From contig JAGZZT010000006.1 in assembly GCA_018377235.1 (NCBI GenBank), positions 1-64,000 of the forward strand: a stretch of 64,000 bases of DNA, in the 5' to 3' direction. The number at the start of each line of letters is the position of its first letter. Positions within the stretch are counted from its first letter, which is position 1. Both the position numbers and the translations under genes were made by a program. Below the pieces are notes generated by a model, which saw nothing but the letters and a program-made list of their open reading frames with translations, was not told the origin of the DNA and did not search any database. The stretch is from Clostridium sp. (GTDB lineage: Bacteria; Bacillota; Clostridia; Lachnospirales; Lachnospiraceae). Shown here piece after piece: positions 1 to 8,447 of this stretch.

Positions 1-42
1 AAACTGGAGGATGATCTGTTGTCTGATATCATAGCCGGTTAA
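1..42 (+). CDS. C-terminal end of an unknown short protein (partial)
   Basis: The window opens inside an open frame whose last 13 residues read KLEDDLLSDIIAG before a TAA at 40-42. The acidic, hydrophobic end finishing in Ala-Gly resembles the tail of bacteriocin or Nif11-type leader peptides, but those normally continue past a double glycine, so the resemblance is weak. A perfect 7-bp inverted repeat (32-38 with 46-52) overlaps the stop codon. The start lies outside the window, and reading frame choice is the only evidence that this is coding. Confidence 0.3.
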   Translation, partial: KLEDDLLSDIIAG

Positions 43-95
43 CTGCCGGCTACCAAACGACTGAATTTGATTTTTGCGAAAAAATCTTGACACTA

Positions 96-374
96 TCAAA
101 AAACAATTGTCAAAACGTAAAGAATAGCGGAAAATCTAGCGACCCATACGCACATTTTATATGTTTTGTCTGTTGGCACTGCTTCGCTAGATGAATTGCC
201 GCCTTGCTCTTTTAGAGCAGAGCCTCCTAAAAAGAGAAGTATAATAAATACTGAAAATCGGAAAAACCCCTGAAAAGGAACAATGTTATATATTTTGTCT
301 AAAACTCGTATAGCAGTTCCACTGACACAGCATACAGCCAACAGAATGTATGGCCAAGATTTTGTTTTAGCCAT
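96..374 (-). CDS. small three-helix membrane protein, unknown function
   Basis: About 92 residues. I chose the internal Met (MAKTKSWPYI) because AAGGAG lies just upstream of it; the longer frame has no ribosome site and would overlap the neighbour. Three hydrophobic segments are visible: around residues 8-26, 37-55 and the C-terminal WVARFSAILYVLTIVF. A polar loop (GGNSSSEAVPTDKT) lies before the last one. It starts 11 bases after the stop of the secreted protein gene at 386-925 and is probably cotranscribed with it. A small membrane protein beside a secreted protein fits an immunity or anchoring role, but no family was recognised. Confidence 0.6.
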   Translation of the reverse strand: MAKTKSWPYILLAVCCVSGTAIRVLDKIYNIVPFQGFFRFSVFIILLFLGGSALKEQGGNSSSEAVPTDKTYKMCVWVARFSAILYVLTIVF

Positions 375-385
375 TATAGCACTCC

Positions 386-925
386 TTATGCATTCCATCC
401 CCACTCAACACGACGATAATTCCACATAACAACACCATCATTATTAGGACCATAGTAATACTCTACTCTTACATGAACACTATTATGTTTTTCACCTTGA
501 GTCATTTCCAAAAAGATTCCAGCCGCAATTACAGATGCGGCAACAGCTGGAACTCCAGCTTTTACTAAACTGTTAAAAACATCAGAAGTATCTGAAATAG
601 TGTCAAAATTAATGTAATAATCCATCCAATAGGTATCACCAATTTCAGCATCAGTAGGAAGTGAACCATAAAGCGCTATGTTATTAGTGAGCTGTTCAGA
701 TTCCGCTTTGTTTTTTAAAAATACCAATTCGCTTGCATCACTTTCACTTAAACCATATTTTTCAATAAATAAAGTCTTTAATTCATCATCGGACATAGCT
801 GAATATTTTGCTATATCAATTGAATAGTCTGGAGAGAAACTTGAAGCAAATGACATCATTACATTAGAAAAGCACAGACAAAGTATTAGAAATAAAGCAA
901 CGAATTTTTTTAATGTTATTTTCAT
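386..925 (-). CDS. secreted protein of unknown function
   Basis: 179 residues. A classical signal peptide is visible (MKITLKK, a hydrophobic core through residue 24, then SFASS), so export through Sec is likely. The mature part is acidic in its first half, has a short Ala/Val-rich hydrophobic stretch (AGVPAVAASVIAAGIFL, about residues 120-140) and ends in an aromatic-rich segment (VEYYYGPNNDG, then VVMWNYRRVEWGWNA). AAAGGAGA precedes the ATG. Base composition is much more AT-rich than the biosynthetic genes to the right, suggesting separate ancestry. The internal hydrophobic segment and aromatic tail would suit a bacteriocin or membrane-active protein, but this is a guess from composition only. 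Confidence 0.65.
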   Translation of the reverse strand: MKITLKKFVALFLILCLCFSNVMMSFASSFSPDYSIDIAKYSAMSDDELKTLFIEKYGLSESDASELVFLKNKAESEQLTNNIALYGSLPTDAEIGDTYWMDYYINFDTISDTSDVFNSLVKAGVPAVAASVIAAGIFLEMTQGEKHNSVHVRVEYYYGPNNDGVVMWNYRRVEWGWNA

Positions 926-941
926 AAAAATCTCCTTTCAT

Positions 942-977
942 CTAGGTAAGAAAACAAAAAGGAATATAAAAAAACAT
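942..977 (-). CDS. possible 11-codon leader ORF
   Basis: On the minus strand an AGGAGGTGG Shine-Dalgarno sequence lies 5-6 bases before an ATG that opens an 11-codon frame, MFFYIPFCFLT, ending in TAG 17 bases before the secreted protein's own start. Such a strong ribosome site before so short a frame suggests a translated leader peptide. It could equally be the relic of an earlier gene start. Confidence 0.3.
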   Translation of the reverse strand: MFFYIPFCFLT

Positions 978-1009
978 CGTAGCCACCTCCTTCTAAAAAC
1001 GATAAAAAA

Positions 1010-1038
1010 ATAATACCATATAATGACAAAAAAGTAAA
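1010..1038 (-). promoter_or_regulatory. putative sigma-A promoter of the secreted-protein operon
   Basis: Read on the minus strand: TTTACT, 17 bases, TATTAT, placed upstream of the leader ORF and the secreted protein gene. The rest of 1039-1180 is very AT-rich with an AAAT microsatellite near 1040-1061, and no gene was seen there. Confidence 0.35.
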
Positions 1039-1325
1039 TACAAAATAAATAAATAAATAAAATATAAAGAATATTAAAGCGAAAGTATAAATTATAAAAA
1101 ATAAATACGGTGAAACATCGGAAATAATAGAAAAATAAAAAATGAGAAAATAGGAAAAAAGGTAACTGGGACGGCAAAATATAAAGAGATGGAAAGACAG
1201 ATAGGTTAAACTAAATTGGTAAATTATCTAAAGGTCAGATATGCGACAGAAATTTCGATAACCTCCGGTTATACAAAAAATTCCAAATTTATATAGAAGG
1301 TTTCCTGTAAATCCCGGCCACGCAG

Positions 1326-1354
1326 TTGAAAAATACAGACAAATAGGATATGAT
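1326..1354 (+). promoter_or_regulatory. putative sigma-A promoter for leuB
   Basis: TTGAAA at 1326-1331 and TATGAT at 1349-1354 are separated by 17 bases, about 35 bases before the leuB ATG. No T-box or attenuator hairpin was seen in 1180-1389. Confidence 0.5.
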
Positions 1355-1389
1355 GGAAAGAAACTAGAAATGCAGAGGAGTGAGACAGG

Positions 1390-2475
1390 ATGGATTACAG
1401 GATTGCAGTGATTCCAGGAGATGGAATTGGGCCGGAGATTGTCAGGGAGGCATGTAAGGTGCTGGACCGGGTCGGAGAGGTCTATGGACATAAATTTCAG
1501 TATACAGAGGTTTTAATGGGTGGAATTTCCATTGATACATACGGTGTTCCTTTGACAGCGGAGGCTCTGAAAACGGCGAAAAACAGTGATTCCGTCCTGC
1601 TCGGAGCAGTGGGCGGAGATGTGGGAAACTCCAGATGGTACGATGTGGCGCCGAATCTGAGGCCGGAGGCAGGGCTGCTTGCCATCAGAAAGGGCCTTGG
1701 CCTGTTTGCCAATATCCGTCCAGCTTATCTCTACAGGGAGCTTTCCGAGGCATGTCCGTTAAAGAAGGAGATTATCGGGGACGGCTTCGATATGGTGATT
1801 ATGCGGGAACTGACCGGAGGCCTGTACTTCGGAGAGCGCTATACGAAGGAAATAGACGGAGTGACAACGGCTGTGGATACTCTCACCTATAACGAAAATG
1901 AGATCCGAAGAATCGCAGTGAAGGCCTTTGATATCGCCATGAAGAGGAAAAAGCATGTGACCAGTGTGGATAAGGCCAACGTACTGGACTCCTCCAGATT
2001 GTGGAGAAAGGTGGTAGAGGAGGTTGCCAAAAACTATCCTGAGGTGACTCTGACCCATATGCTGGTGGACAACTGCGCCATGCAGCTGGTGATGAATCCA
2101 GGACAGTTTGATGTGATTCTCACGGAAAATATGTTCGGCGATATTTTGTCAGACGAGGCCAGTATGATTACTGGATCTATCGGAATGCTTTCTTCAGCCA
2201 GCATGAATGAGAGCAAATTTGGCCTGTACGAGCCCAGCCACGGCTCTGCGCCGGATATTGCAGGAAAGGGAATCGCCAATCCAATTGCCACGATTCTCTC
2301 CGCTGCTATGATGCTCCGGTATTCCTTTGACCTGGATCGGGAAGCCGCCGCTGTGGAGGCGGCTGTGCAGCAGGTGCTCACAGAGAATTTCAGAACGATA
2401 GATATTATGGCAGAAGGATGTGTTCAGGTGGGAACAGAAGAGATGGGACGCCTGATCTGCGAGAGGATTAAGTAA
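1390..2475 (+). CDS. leuB: 3-isopropylmalate dehydrogenase
   Basis: 361 residues, full length for the family. It oxidises and decarboxylates 3-isopropylmalate with NAD in leucine synthesis. The sequence shows the family N-terminus (IAVIPGDGIGPEIV), the RELTGGLYFGER substrate loop, and NMFGDILSDEASMITGS with the metal-binding aspartates followed by EPSHGSAPDIAGKG at the nucleotide site. GAGGAG precedes the ATG. It is the first gene of a same-strand run with ilvD, ilvB, serC and serA. leuA and leuCD are not in the window, so the leucine branch must be completed elsewhere. Confidence 0.96.
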   Translation: MDYRIAVIPGDGIGPEIVREACKVLDRVGEVYGHKFQYTEVLMGGISIDTYGVPLTAEALKTAKNSDSVLLGAVGGDVGNSRWYDVAPNLRPEAGLLAIRKGLGLFANIRPAYLYRELSEACPLKKEIIGDGFDMVIMRELTGGLYFGERYTKEIDGVTTAVDTLTYNENEIRRIAVKAFDIAMKRKKHVTSVDKANVLDSSRLWRKVVEEVAKNYPEVTLTHMLVDNCAMQLVMNPGQFDVILTENMFGDILSDEASMITGSIGMLSSASMNESKFGLYEPSHGSAPDIAGKGIANPIATILSAAMMLRYSFDLDREAAAVEAAVQQVLTENFRTIDIMAEGCVQVGTEEMGRLICERIK

Positions 2476-2559
2476 AGTATCTGATAAAGCTGCCCAAGAG
2501 CCTGGCGCTTTCCGGCAGTATCTTTCATACATAGATTAAATTAAGAAGGAGAAAAAATT

Positions 2560-4239
2560 ATGAAAAGTGATGCAGTAAAAAAGGGTCCTCAGGCGGCTCC
2601 ACATAGATCTCTGTTAAACGCTCTGGGTATGACGCCGGAGGAGATGAGAAAGCCCATGATCGGCATTGTCAGCTCCTACAATGAGATTGTGCCGGGACAT
2701 ATGAATCTGGACAAGATTGTGGAGGCTGTGAAGCTGGGCGTGGCCATGGCAGGCGGAACGCCGGTGGTATTTCCGGCTATTGCAGTCTGTGATGGAATTG
2801 CCATGGGCCATGTGGGAATGAAATATTCCCTGGTAACAAGAGACCTGATTGCCGATTCCACAGAGTGCATGGCTCTGGCTCATCAGTTTGACGCCCTTGT
2901 CATGGTTCCAAACTGCGATAAGAACGTGCCGGGACTTCTCATGGCGGCAGCCAGAGTGAATGTTCCTACTGTTTTTGTCAGCGGCGGACCCATGCTGGCC
3001 GGTCATGTAGGCGGCAGAAAGAGAAGCCTCTCCAGCATGTTTGAGGCAGTAGGCGCCTATGCGGCTGGAAATATTACAGAGGAGGAGCTGACGGAGTACG
3101 AGAATAAGGTCTGCCCCACCTGCGGATCCTGCTCTGGCATGTATACAGCCAACAGCATGAACTGCCTGACAGAGGCATTGGGCATGGGACTTCGCGGAAA
3201 CGGAACCATTCCGGCTGTTTACTCTGAGAGAATTAAGCTGGCCAAGCACGCCGGCATGAAGGTCATGGAAATGTACGAGAAGAATATCCGTCCGAGAGAT
3301 ATTATGACGGAAAAAGCCTTCTTAAATGCTCTGACTGTGGATATGGCCCTGGGCTGCTCCACTAACAGCATGCTCCATCTTCCAGCTATTGCCCATGAGG
3401 CAGGAGTGGATCTTAACATGGATCTGGTTAACGAGATTAGCGCTAAAACTCCCAACCTGTGCCATCTGGCTCCGGCAGGCCCTACCTATATTGAGGAGTT
3501 AAACGAGGCAGGCGGCGTTTACGCAGTGATGAACGAGCTGTCTAAGAAGAACCTTCTGAATCTGGACTGCATGACTGTTACAGGAAAGACTGTGGGAGAG
3601 AATATTGAGGGCTGTGTGAACAGGAATCCAGAGCTGATCCGTCCCATTGAGAATCCGTACAGCGCTACAGGCGGCATTGCGGTGCTTCGGGGAAATCTGG
3701 CTCCTGACACAGCTGTTGTAAAGAGATCCGCCGTTGCCCCGGAGATGTTAAAGCACCAGGGACCGGCCAGAGTCTTTGACTGCGAGGAGGACGCCATCGC
3801 CGCTATCAAGGGCGGAAAGATCGTCCCGGGAGACGTGGTTATCATCCGTTACGAGGGACCAAAGGGAGGCCCTGGCATGAGAGAGATGCTGAACCCGACT
3901 TCAGCTATCGCAGGTATGGGACTGGGCGAGAGTGTTGCCCTCATTACAGATGGACGCTTCTCCGGCGCGTCCAGAGGAGCGTCCATTGGACACGTATCCC
4001 CGGAAGCGGCAGTGGGAGGAAATATCGCTCTGGTAGAGGAGGGAGATATGATTTCCATTGACATTGACAACCACTCCTTAAATGTACTGGTATCTGATGA
4101 GGAACTGGCGGAAAGGCGGGCAAAATGGCAGCCAAGAGAACCGAAGGTAACGACAGGATATCTGGCTCGCTATGCATCTATGGTGACCAGCGGAAACAGA
4201 GGAGCTGTGCTGGAGATTCCAGGAAAGAAACAGGATTAG
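2560..4239 (+). CDS. ilvD: dihydroxy-acid dehydratase
   Basis: 559 residues, full length. It dehydrates 2,3-dihydroxy-isovalerate and -methylvalerate to the keto acids leading to valine, leucine and isoleucine, using an oxygen-labile iron-sulfur cluster. The cluster cysteine regions are visible (VPNCDKNVPGLL and CPTCGSCSGMYTANSM), as is the C-terminal GRFSGASRGASIGHVSPEAA motif. AGAAGGAG precedes the ATG, and an 84-base gap separates it from leuB. It ends 62 bases before the preferred ilvB start. Confidence 0.97.
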   Translation: MKSDAVKKGPQAAPHRSLLNALGMTPEEMRKPMIGIVSSYNEIVPGHMNLDKIVEAVKLGVAMAGGTPVVFPAIAVCDGIAMGHVGMKYSLVTRDLIADSTECMALAHQFDALVMVPNCDKNVPGLLMAAARVNVPTVFVSGGPMLAGHVGGRKRSLSSMFEAVGAYAAGNITEEELTEYENKVCPTCGSCSGMYTANSMNCLTEALGMGLRGNGTIPAVYSERIKLAKHAGMKVMEMYEKNIRPRDIMTEKAFLNALTVDMALGCSTNSMLHLPAIAHEAGVDLNMDLVNEISAKTPNLCHLAPAGPTYIEELNEAGGVYAVMNELSKKNLLNLDCMTVTGKTVGENIEGCVNRNPELIRPIENPYSATGGIAVLRGNLAPDTAVVKRSAVAPEMLKHQGPARVFDCEEDAIAAIKGGKIVPGDVVIIRYEGPKGGPGMREMLNPTSAIAGMGLGESVALITDGRFSGASRGASIGHVSPEAAVGGNIALVEEGDMISIDIDNHSLNVLVSDEELAERRAKWQPREPKVTTGYLARYASMVTSGNRGAVLEIPGKKQD

Positions 4240-4301
4240 AGCAGATTTCAAAATGAGGCCAGATGATCAGGCGGAAAAAGAAGGCAAAGCGAGGAACGCA
4301 G

Positions 4302-5990
4302 ATGAAACGATTAAATGGAGCGGAAATAGTCATCGAGTGCCTGAAAGAGCAGGGGGTAGACACGGTATTCGGCTACCCGGGAGGTTCGATTCTGAACATT
4401 TACGACGCCCTTTACAAGCATCAGGATGAAATTACACATATACTTACCTCCCATGAGCAGGGAGCTTCTCACGCGGCAGACGGATATGCCAGGGCTACCG
4501 GAAAGGCAGGCGTATGCCTGGCTACTTCCGGACCGGGCGCCACGAACCTGGTAACAGGAATTGCTACTGCCTATATGGATTCCATTCCAGTAGTAGCTAT
4601 TACCTGTAATGTGGGGGTAAACCTGCTGGGAAAGGACAGCTTTCAGGAGATTGATATTTTAGGCGTAACCATGCCTATCACGAAATACAATTTTATTGTA
4701 AAAGACGTGACGAAGCTGGCAGATGTGATCCGGAGAGCCTTTAAAATCGCCAGAAGCGGCCGTCCAGGCCCGGTTCTGGTGGACATCACAAAGGATGTGA
4801 CGGCGGCTGAGTGCGATTATGAGTATAAGCAGCCGGACCCGGTGAAGCCCCTGTCCGACATGATCACAGAGGAGGATATGGAGCAGGCATTATCTCTGAT
4901 TCACTCCTGCCAGAAGCCTTTTATCTTCGTAGGAGGCGGAGCCGTGTCAGCTAATGCCTCTGAGGAGCTGAAGGCTTTTGCCCACAAGATACAGGCCCCT
5001 GTAGCTGACAGCTTAATGGGGAAGGGCGCTTTTGATGGTACTGACGAGCTGTATACAGGCATGATTGGAATGCACGGTACAAAGACCTCTAACTTCGGAG
5101 TAGCTGAGTGTGATCTGCTGATTGTGGCAGGAGCCAGGTTCAGCGACCGGGTGGTAGGAGATTCCTCCCGTTTTGCCAAGAATGCCAAGATTCTTCAGCT
5201 GGATGTGGACCCAGCGGAGATCAATAAAAACATTCACACTACAGCCAGCGTGATCGGCGATTTGAAGGTGATTTTAAGAAGGCTGAACGCAAGACTGGAT
5301 CCTATGAATCATGACGAGTGGATTGCCCACATTGACAGGATGAAGGATATGTATCCCCTGCGCTACAACAAGGAGCTGCTGACTGGCCCGTATATCATGG
5401 AGAAAATCTATGAGCTGACAGACGGAGAGGCTATTATTACTACAGACGTAGGGCAGCACCAGATGTGGGCGGCTCAGTATTACAAGTATAAGAAGCCCAG
5501 AACATTCCTGTCCTCCGGCGGACTGGGAACCATGGGGTATGGCCTGGGCGCCTGCATTGGAGCCAAGATGGGATGCAGAGACAAAATCGTAGTAAATATT
5601 GCAGGAGACGGCTGCTTCCGCATGAACATGAATGAGATTGCCACAGCCGCCCGCTACAATATTCCGATTATCCAGGTGGTGCTTAATAATCATGTGCTGG
5701 GAATGGTGCGCCAGTGGCAGAATCTGTTCTATGGAAAACGTTACTCACAGACTGTGCTCAACGACCAGGTGGACTTCGTCAAGGTGGCGGAGGGACTGGG
5801 GGCAAAGGCCTACCGCGTAACGGAGAAGGAGCAGTTTGAGCAGGTATTTAAGGAAGCGGTGGAGTTAAATATTCCAGTTGTGATTGACTGTCAGATTGGC
5901 TGTGATGACAAGGTATTTCCTATGGTTCCGGCAGGAAAACCTATTGAGGACGCCTTTGACGAAATCGATCTGATGATTGAGGGAAGATAG
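4302..5990 (+). CDS. ilvB: acetolactate synthase, large (catalytic) subunit
   Basis: 562 residues from the preferred start (MKRLNGAEIVIECL). It has a GAGGAACG ribosome site and matches the usual family N-terminus. An in-frame ATG at 4263 would add a basic 13-residue extension and cannot be excluded. The enzyme condenses pyruvate with pyruvate or 2-oxobutyrate using TPP. The catalytic Glu (E52, in SHEQGASHAADGYAR), the FAD/TPP domains and the C-terminal thiamine motif (GDGCFRMNMNEIATA) are present. No gene for the regulatory small subunit IlvN follows, although many operons place it here. The next gene is serC. Confidence 0.95.
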   Translation: MKRLNGAEIVIECLKEQGVDTVFGYPGGSILNIYDALYKHQDEITHILTSHEQGASHAADGYARATGKAGVCLATSGPGATNLVTGIATAYMDSIPVVAITCNVGVNLLGKDSFQEIDILGVTMPITKYNFIVKDVTKLADVIRRAFKIARSGRPGPVLVDITKDVTAAECDYEYKQPDPVKPLSDMITEEDMEQALSLIHSCQKPFIFVGGGAVSANASEELKAFAHKIQAPVADSLMGKGAFDGTDELYTGMIGMHGTKTSNFGVAECDLLIVAGARFSDRVVGDSSRFAKNAKILQLDVDPAEINKNIHTTASVIGDLKVILRRLNARLDPMNHDEWIAHIDRMKDMYPLRYNKELLTGPYIMEKIYELTDGEAIITTDVGQHQMWAAQYYKYKKPRTFLSSGGLGTMGYGLGACIGAKMGCRDKIVVNIAGDGCFRMNMNEIATAARYNIPIIQVVLNNHVLGMVRQWQNLFYGKRYSQTVLNDQVDFVKVAEGLGAKAYRVTEKEQFEQVFKEAVELNIPVVIDCQIGCDDKVFPMVPAGKPIEDAFDEIDLMIEGR

Positions 5991-6047
5991 ATCCGGCATA
6001 TATGCCGGAAGACAGAAAAGAGAGAATAACAAGAAGGAGGAGCAGTT

Positions 6048-7130
6048 ATGAGCAGAGTCTACAATTTTTCGGCAGGTCCGGCCGTGATGCCTGAGGAGGT
6101 ACTCAGGGAAGCGTCAGAAGAGATGATGGATTACAGGGGATGCGGCATGTCAGTCATGGAGATGAGCCATCGCTCCAAGGATTTTCAGGATATTCTCAAG
6201 GAGGCGGAGCAGGATCTGAGAGATTTAATGCAGATTCCTGATAATTATAAGGTGCTGTTTATTCAGGGCGGCGGCCATATGCAGTTTGCCATGGTTCCCA
6301 TGAATCTGATGAAAAATAAAGTGGGAGATTATATTATTACCGGCCAGTGGGCCAAGAAGGCTTTTAAAGAGGCACAGATGTATGGGACAGCCCATGCCAT
6401 TGCCTCCAGCGAGGATAAGACCTTCAGCTATATTCCAGACTGCTCCGATCTTCCAGTAGATGAGGACGCAGACTATGTATACATCTGCCTGAACAATACA
6501 ATTTACGGAACAAAATTTCCAGAGCTTCCCAACACCAAGGGAAAGATTCTGGTGGCAGACGTATCCTCCTGTTTCCTGTCGGAACCGTTAGATGTGTCTA
6601 AATTTGGAATCATCTGGGGAGGCGTGCAGAAGAACGTAGGTCCTGCAGGAATGGCCATTGCTATTGTGAGAGAGGACTTGATTACAGAGGACGTTCTTCC
6701 CGGAACTCCCACTATGCTCCGCTACAAAACATACGCTGACAATGACTCACTGTACAATACGCCGCCGACTTACTGCATTTATATCTGCGGAAAGGTATTC
6801 AAGTGGCTGAAAAAGCAGGGCGGTCTTGCAGCTATGAAGGAGAAAAACGAGAGAAAGGCAAAGCTTCTCTATGATTTTCTGGATGAGAGCCGGCTGTTTA
6901 GGGGAACGGTCGAGAAAAAAGATCGCTCTCTGATGAACGTACCCTTTGTGACAGGCTCTGAGGAGATGGACGCCAGGTTTATCAAGGAAGCCAAGGAGGC
7001 GGGATTTGTAAACTTAAAGGGCCACAGAACTGTGGGAGGAATGAGAGCCAGTATTTACAACGCCATGCCGGAAGAAGGAGTGGCGAAGCTGGTAGAGTTT
7101 ATGCGGGAATTTGAGAAAAAGAACAGCTGA
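6048..7130 (+). CDS. serC: phosphoserine aminotransferase
   Basis: 360 residues, full length. A PLP enzyme converting 3-phosphohydroxypyruvate and glutamate to phosphoserine. The N-terminus YNFSAGPAVMPEEVL, the GGGHMQFAMVPMNL segment and the PLP lysine (K195 in GGVQKNVGPAG) are visible. AGGAGGAG precedes the ATG. It is followed within 25 bases by serA, so the second and first steps of serine synthesis are cotranscribed in that order, as in many Clostridia. Confidence 0.97.
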   Translation: MSRVYNFSAGPAVMPEEVLREASEEMMDYRGCGMSVMEMSHRSKDFQDILKEAEQDLRDLMQIPDNYKVLFIQGGGHMQFAMVPMNLMKNKVGDYIITGQWAKKAFKEAQMYGTAHAIASSEDKTFSYIPDCSDLPVDEDADYVYICLNNTIYGTKFPELPNTKGKILVADVSSCFLSEPLDVSKFGIIWGGVQKNVGPAGMAIAIVREDLITEDVLPGTPTMLRYKTYADNDSLYNTPPTYCIYICGKVFKWLKKQGGLAAMKEKNERKAKLLYDFLDESRLFRGTVEKKDRSLMNVPFVTGSEEMDARFIKEAKEAGFVNLKGHRTVGGMRASIYNAMPEEGVAKLVEFMREFEKKNS

Positions 7131-7155
7131 TTTGACAGCCAGGGAGGAAATGAAT

Positions 7156-8268
7156 ATGAGAAAGATTCACTGCTTGAATCCAATTTCTGAGCACGGAACA
7201 GGGCTTTTTACAGAGGGCTATGAAATGACAGAGAACATCGGGGAGGCGGATGGAATTCTGGTGAGGAGCGCTTCCATGCATGGAATGGAATTTTCCGAGA
7301 ATCTGCGGGCCGTAGCCAGGGCAGGAGCCGGAGTCAACAATATTCCTTTAGATGAGTGCGCCAGCCGGGGAATCGTGGTGTTTAATACGCCGGGAGCCAA
7401 TGCCAACGGCGTGAAGGAGCTGGTGTTAGCCGGAATGCTGCTGGCTGCCAGAGATGTAGCCGGAGGCATGAACTGGTGCAGAGAAAACGCTGGAAATGAA
7501 AACATTTCCAAGGATATGGAGAAGGCCAAGAAGGCCTTTGCCGGCAATGAAATTAAAGGGAAAAAGCTGGGCGTCATCGGTCTGGGCGCCATTGGAGCGG
7601 AAGTGGCTAACGCTGCAGCCGGTTTGGGAATGGAGGTGCTGGGATACGATCCGTTCATCTCTGTAAATGCTGCCTGGATGCTTTCCAGAGATGTGCGTCA
7701 TATTACTGACGCAGATACTATTTACAGTGAGTGCGACTATATTACTGTCCATGTTCCGCTTCTCGACTCCACAAGGGGAATGATTAACGCGGAGAGTATC
7801 GGAAAGATGAAGGACGGCGTGGTGATTTTAAACTTTGCCAGAGATCTGCTGGTAAATGACGCAGATATGAAGAAAGCACTGGCTGAAGGAAAGGTAAAGC
7901 GTTATGTGACAGATTTCCCGAATCCAGCTGTTATGGAAATGGAACATGTAATCGCGACACCACATCTGGGCGCGTCCACAGAGGAATCAGAGGATAACTG
8001 CGCCGTGATGGCTGTGAAGGAACTGATGGACTACCTGGAAAATGGAAATATCCGACATTCTGTCAATTATCCTGACTGTGATATGGGAGTCTGCTCTTCA
8101 GTCAACCGTGTAGCGCTGCTTCCAGACATGAATATCGCCAACATGGTTAATAAAAGCCGGGAGAAATACGCTTATACCATGATCGATCTGGAGACCAGGG
8201 TGGATCAGGAGACGCTGGAAAAATTAAAGGGAATTAAGGGAATGATGCGTGTGCGTGTGATCCAGTAG
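7156..8268 (+). CDS. serA: D-3-phosphoglycerate dehydrogenase
   Basis: 370 residues from the ATG at 7156, which sits 8 bases after GGAGG; the longer frame overlapping serC lacks such a site. It oxidises 3-phosphoglycerate with NAD, the committed step of serine synthesis. Visible are the Rossmann motif GVIGLGAIGAEVANAA (about 140-155), the substrate/NAD-site segments VHVPLLDSTRGMI and ATPHLGASTEESEDN (catalytic His), and a short C-terminal ACT-like domain (about 300-370). This is the short form with one ACT domain, so serine feedback control is possible but unproven. Confidence 0.93.
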   Translation: MRKIHCLNPISEHGTGLFTEGYEMTENIGEADGILVRSASMHGMEFSENLRAVARAGAGVNNIPLDECASRGIVVFNTPGANANGVKELVLAGMLLAARDVAGGMNWCRENAGNENISKDMEKAKKAFAGNEIKGKKLGVIGLGAIGAEVANAAAGLGMEVLGYDPFISVNAAWMLSRDVRHITDADTIYSECDYITVHVPLLDSTRGMINAESIGKMKDGVVILNFARDLLVNDADMKKALAEGKVKRYVTDFPNPAVMEMEHVIATPHLGASTEESEDNCAVMAVKELMDYLENGNIRHSVNYPDCDMGVCSSVNRVALLPDMNIANMVNKSREKYAYTMIDLETRVDQETLEKLKGIKGMMRVRVIQ

Positions 8269-8345
8269 AGCCTCTGGAAAACGTCTGCATCATCGTTAAG
8301 GCGTATGGCACGGACAGCGCAAATACAATAGGGAAACGCAGAGAA

Positions 8346-8390
8346 AGCAGCAGAAAAGGCTTTACAGCCTGACTGCTGCTGTTTGCTGTT
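8346..8390 (+). terminator. rho-independent terminator after serA
   Basis: AGCAGCAG at 8346-8353 pairs with CTGCTGCT at 8373-8380, with an inner AGGCT/AGCCT stem, followed by a T-rich run. It would end the leuB-to-serA transcript and may also serve the convergent peptidase gene. Confidence 0.6.
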
Positions 8391-8447
8391 TTACAGAAAG
8401 CTGTCTGACAGGATTCTGTTGCAGGAAAGCGGCCTGTACAAATGCTT

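Noticed and set aside
938..1177. 79-residue minus-strand frame rich in Phe, Tyr and Ile
   Set aside because: It is AT-rich noise: no ribosome site, extreme composition, and it crosses the promoter of the secreted-protein gene.
4263..4301. N-terminal extension of acetolactate synthase
   Set aside because: The extra 13 residues are basic and unlike the family; the internal ATG has a better ribosome site. It is kept only as an alternative start.
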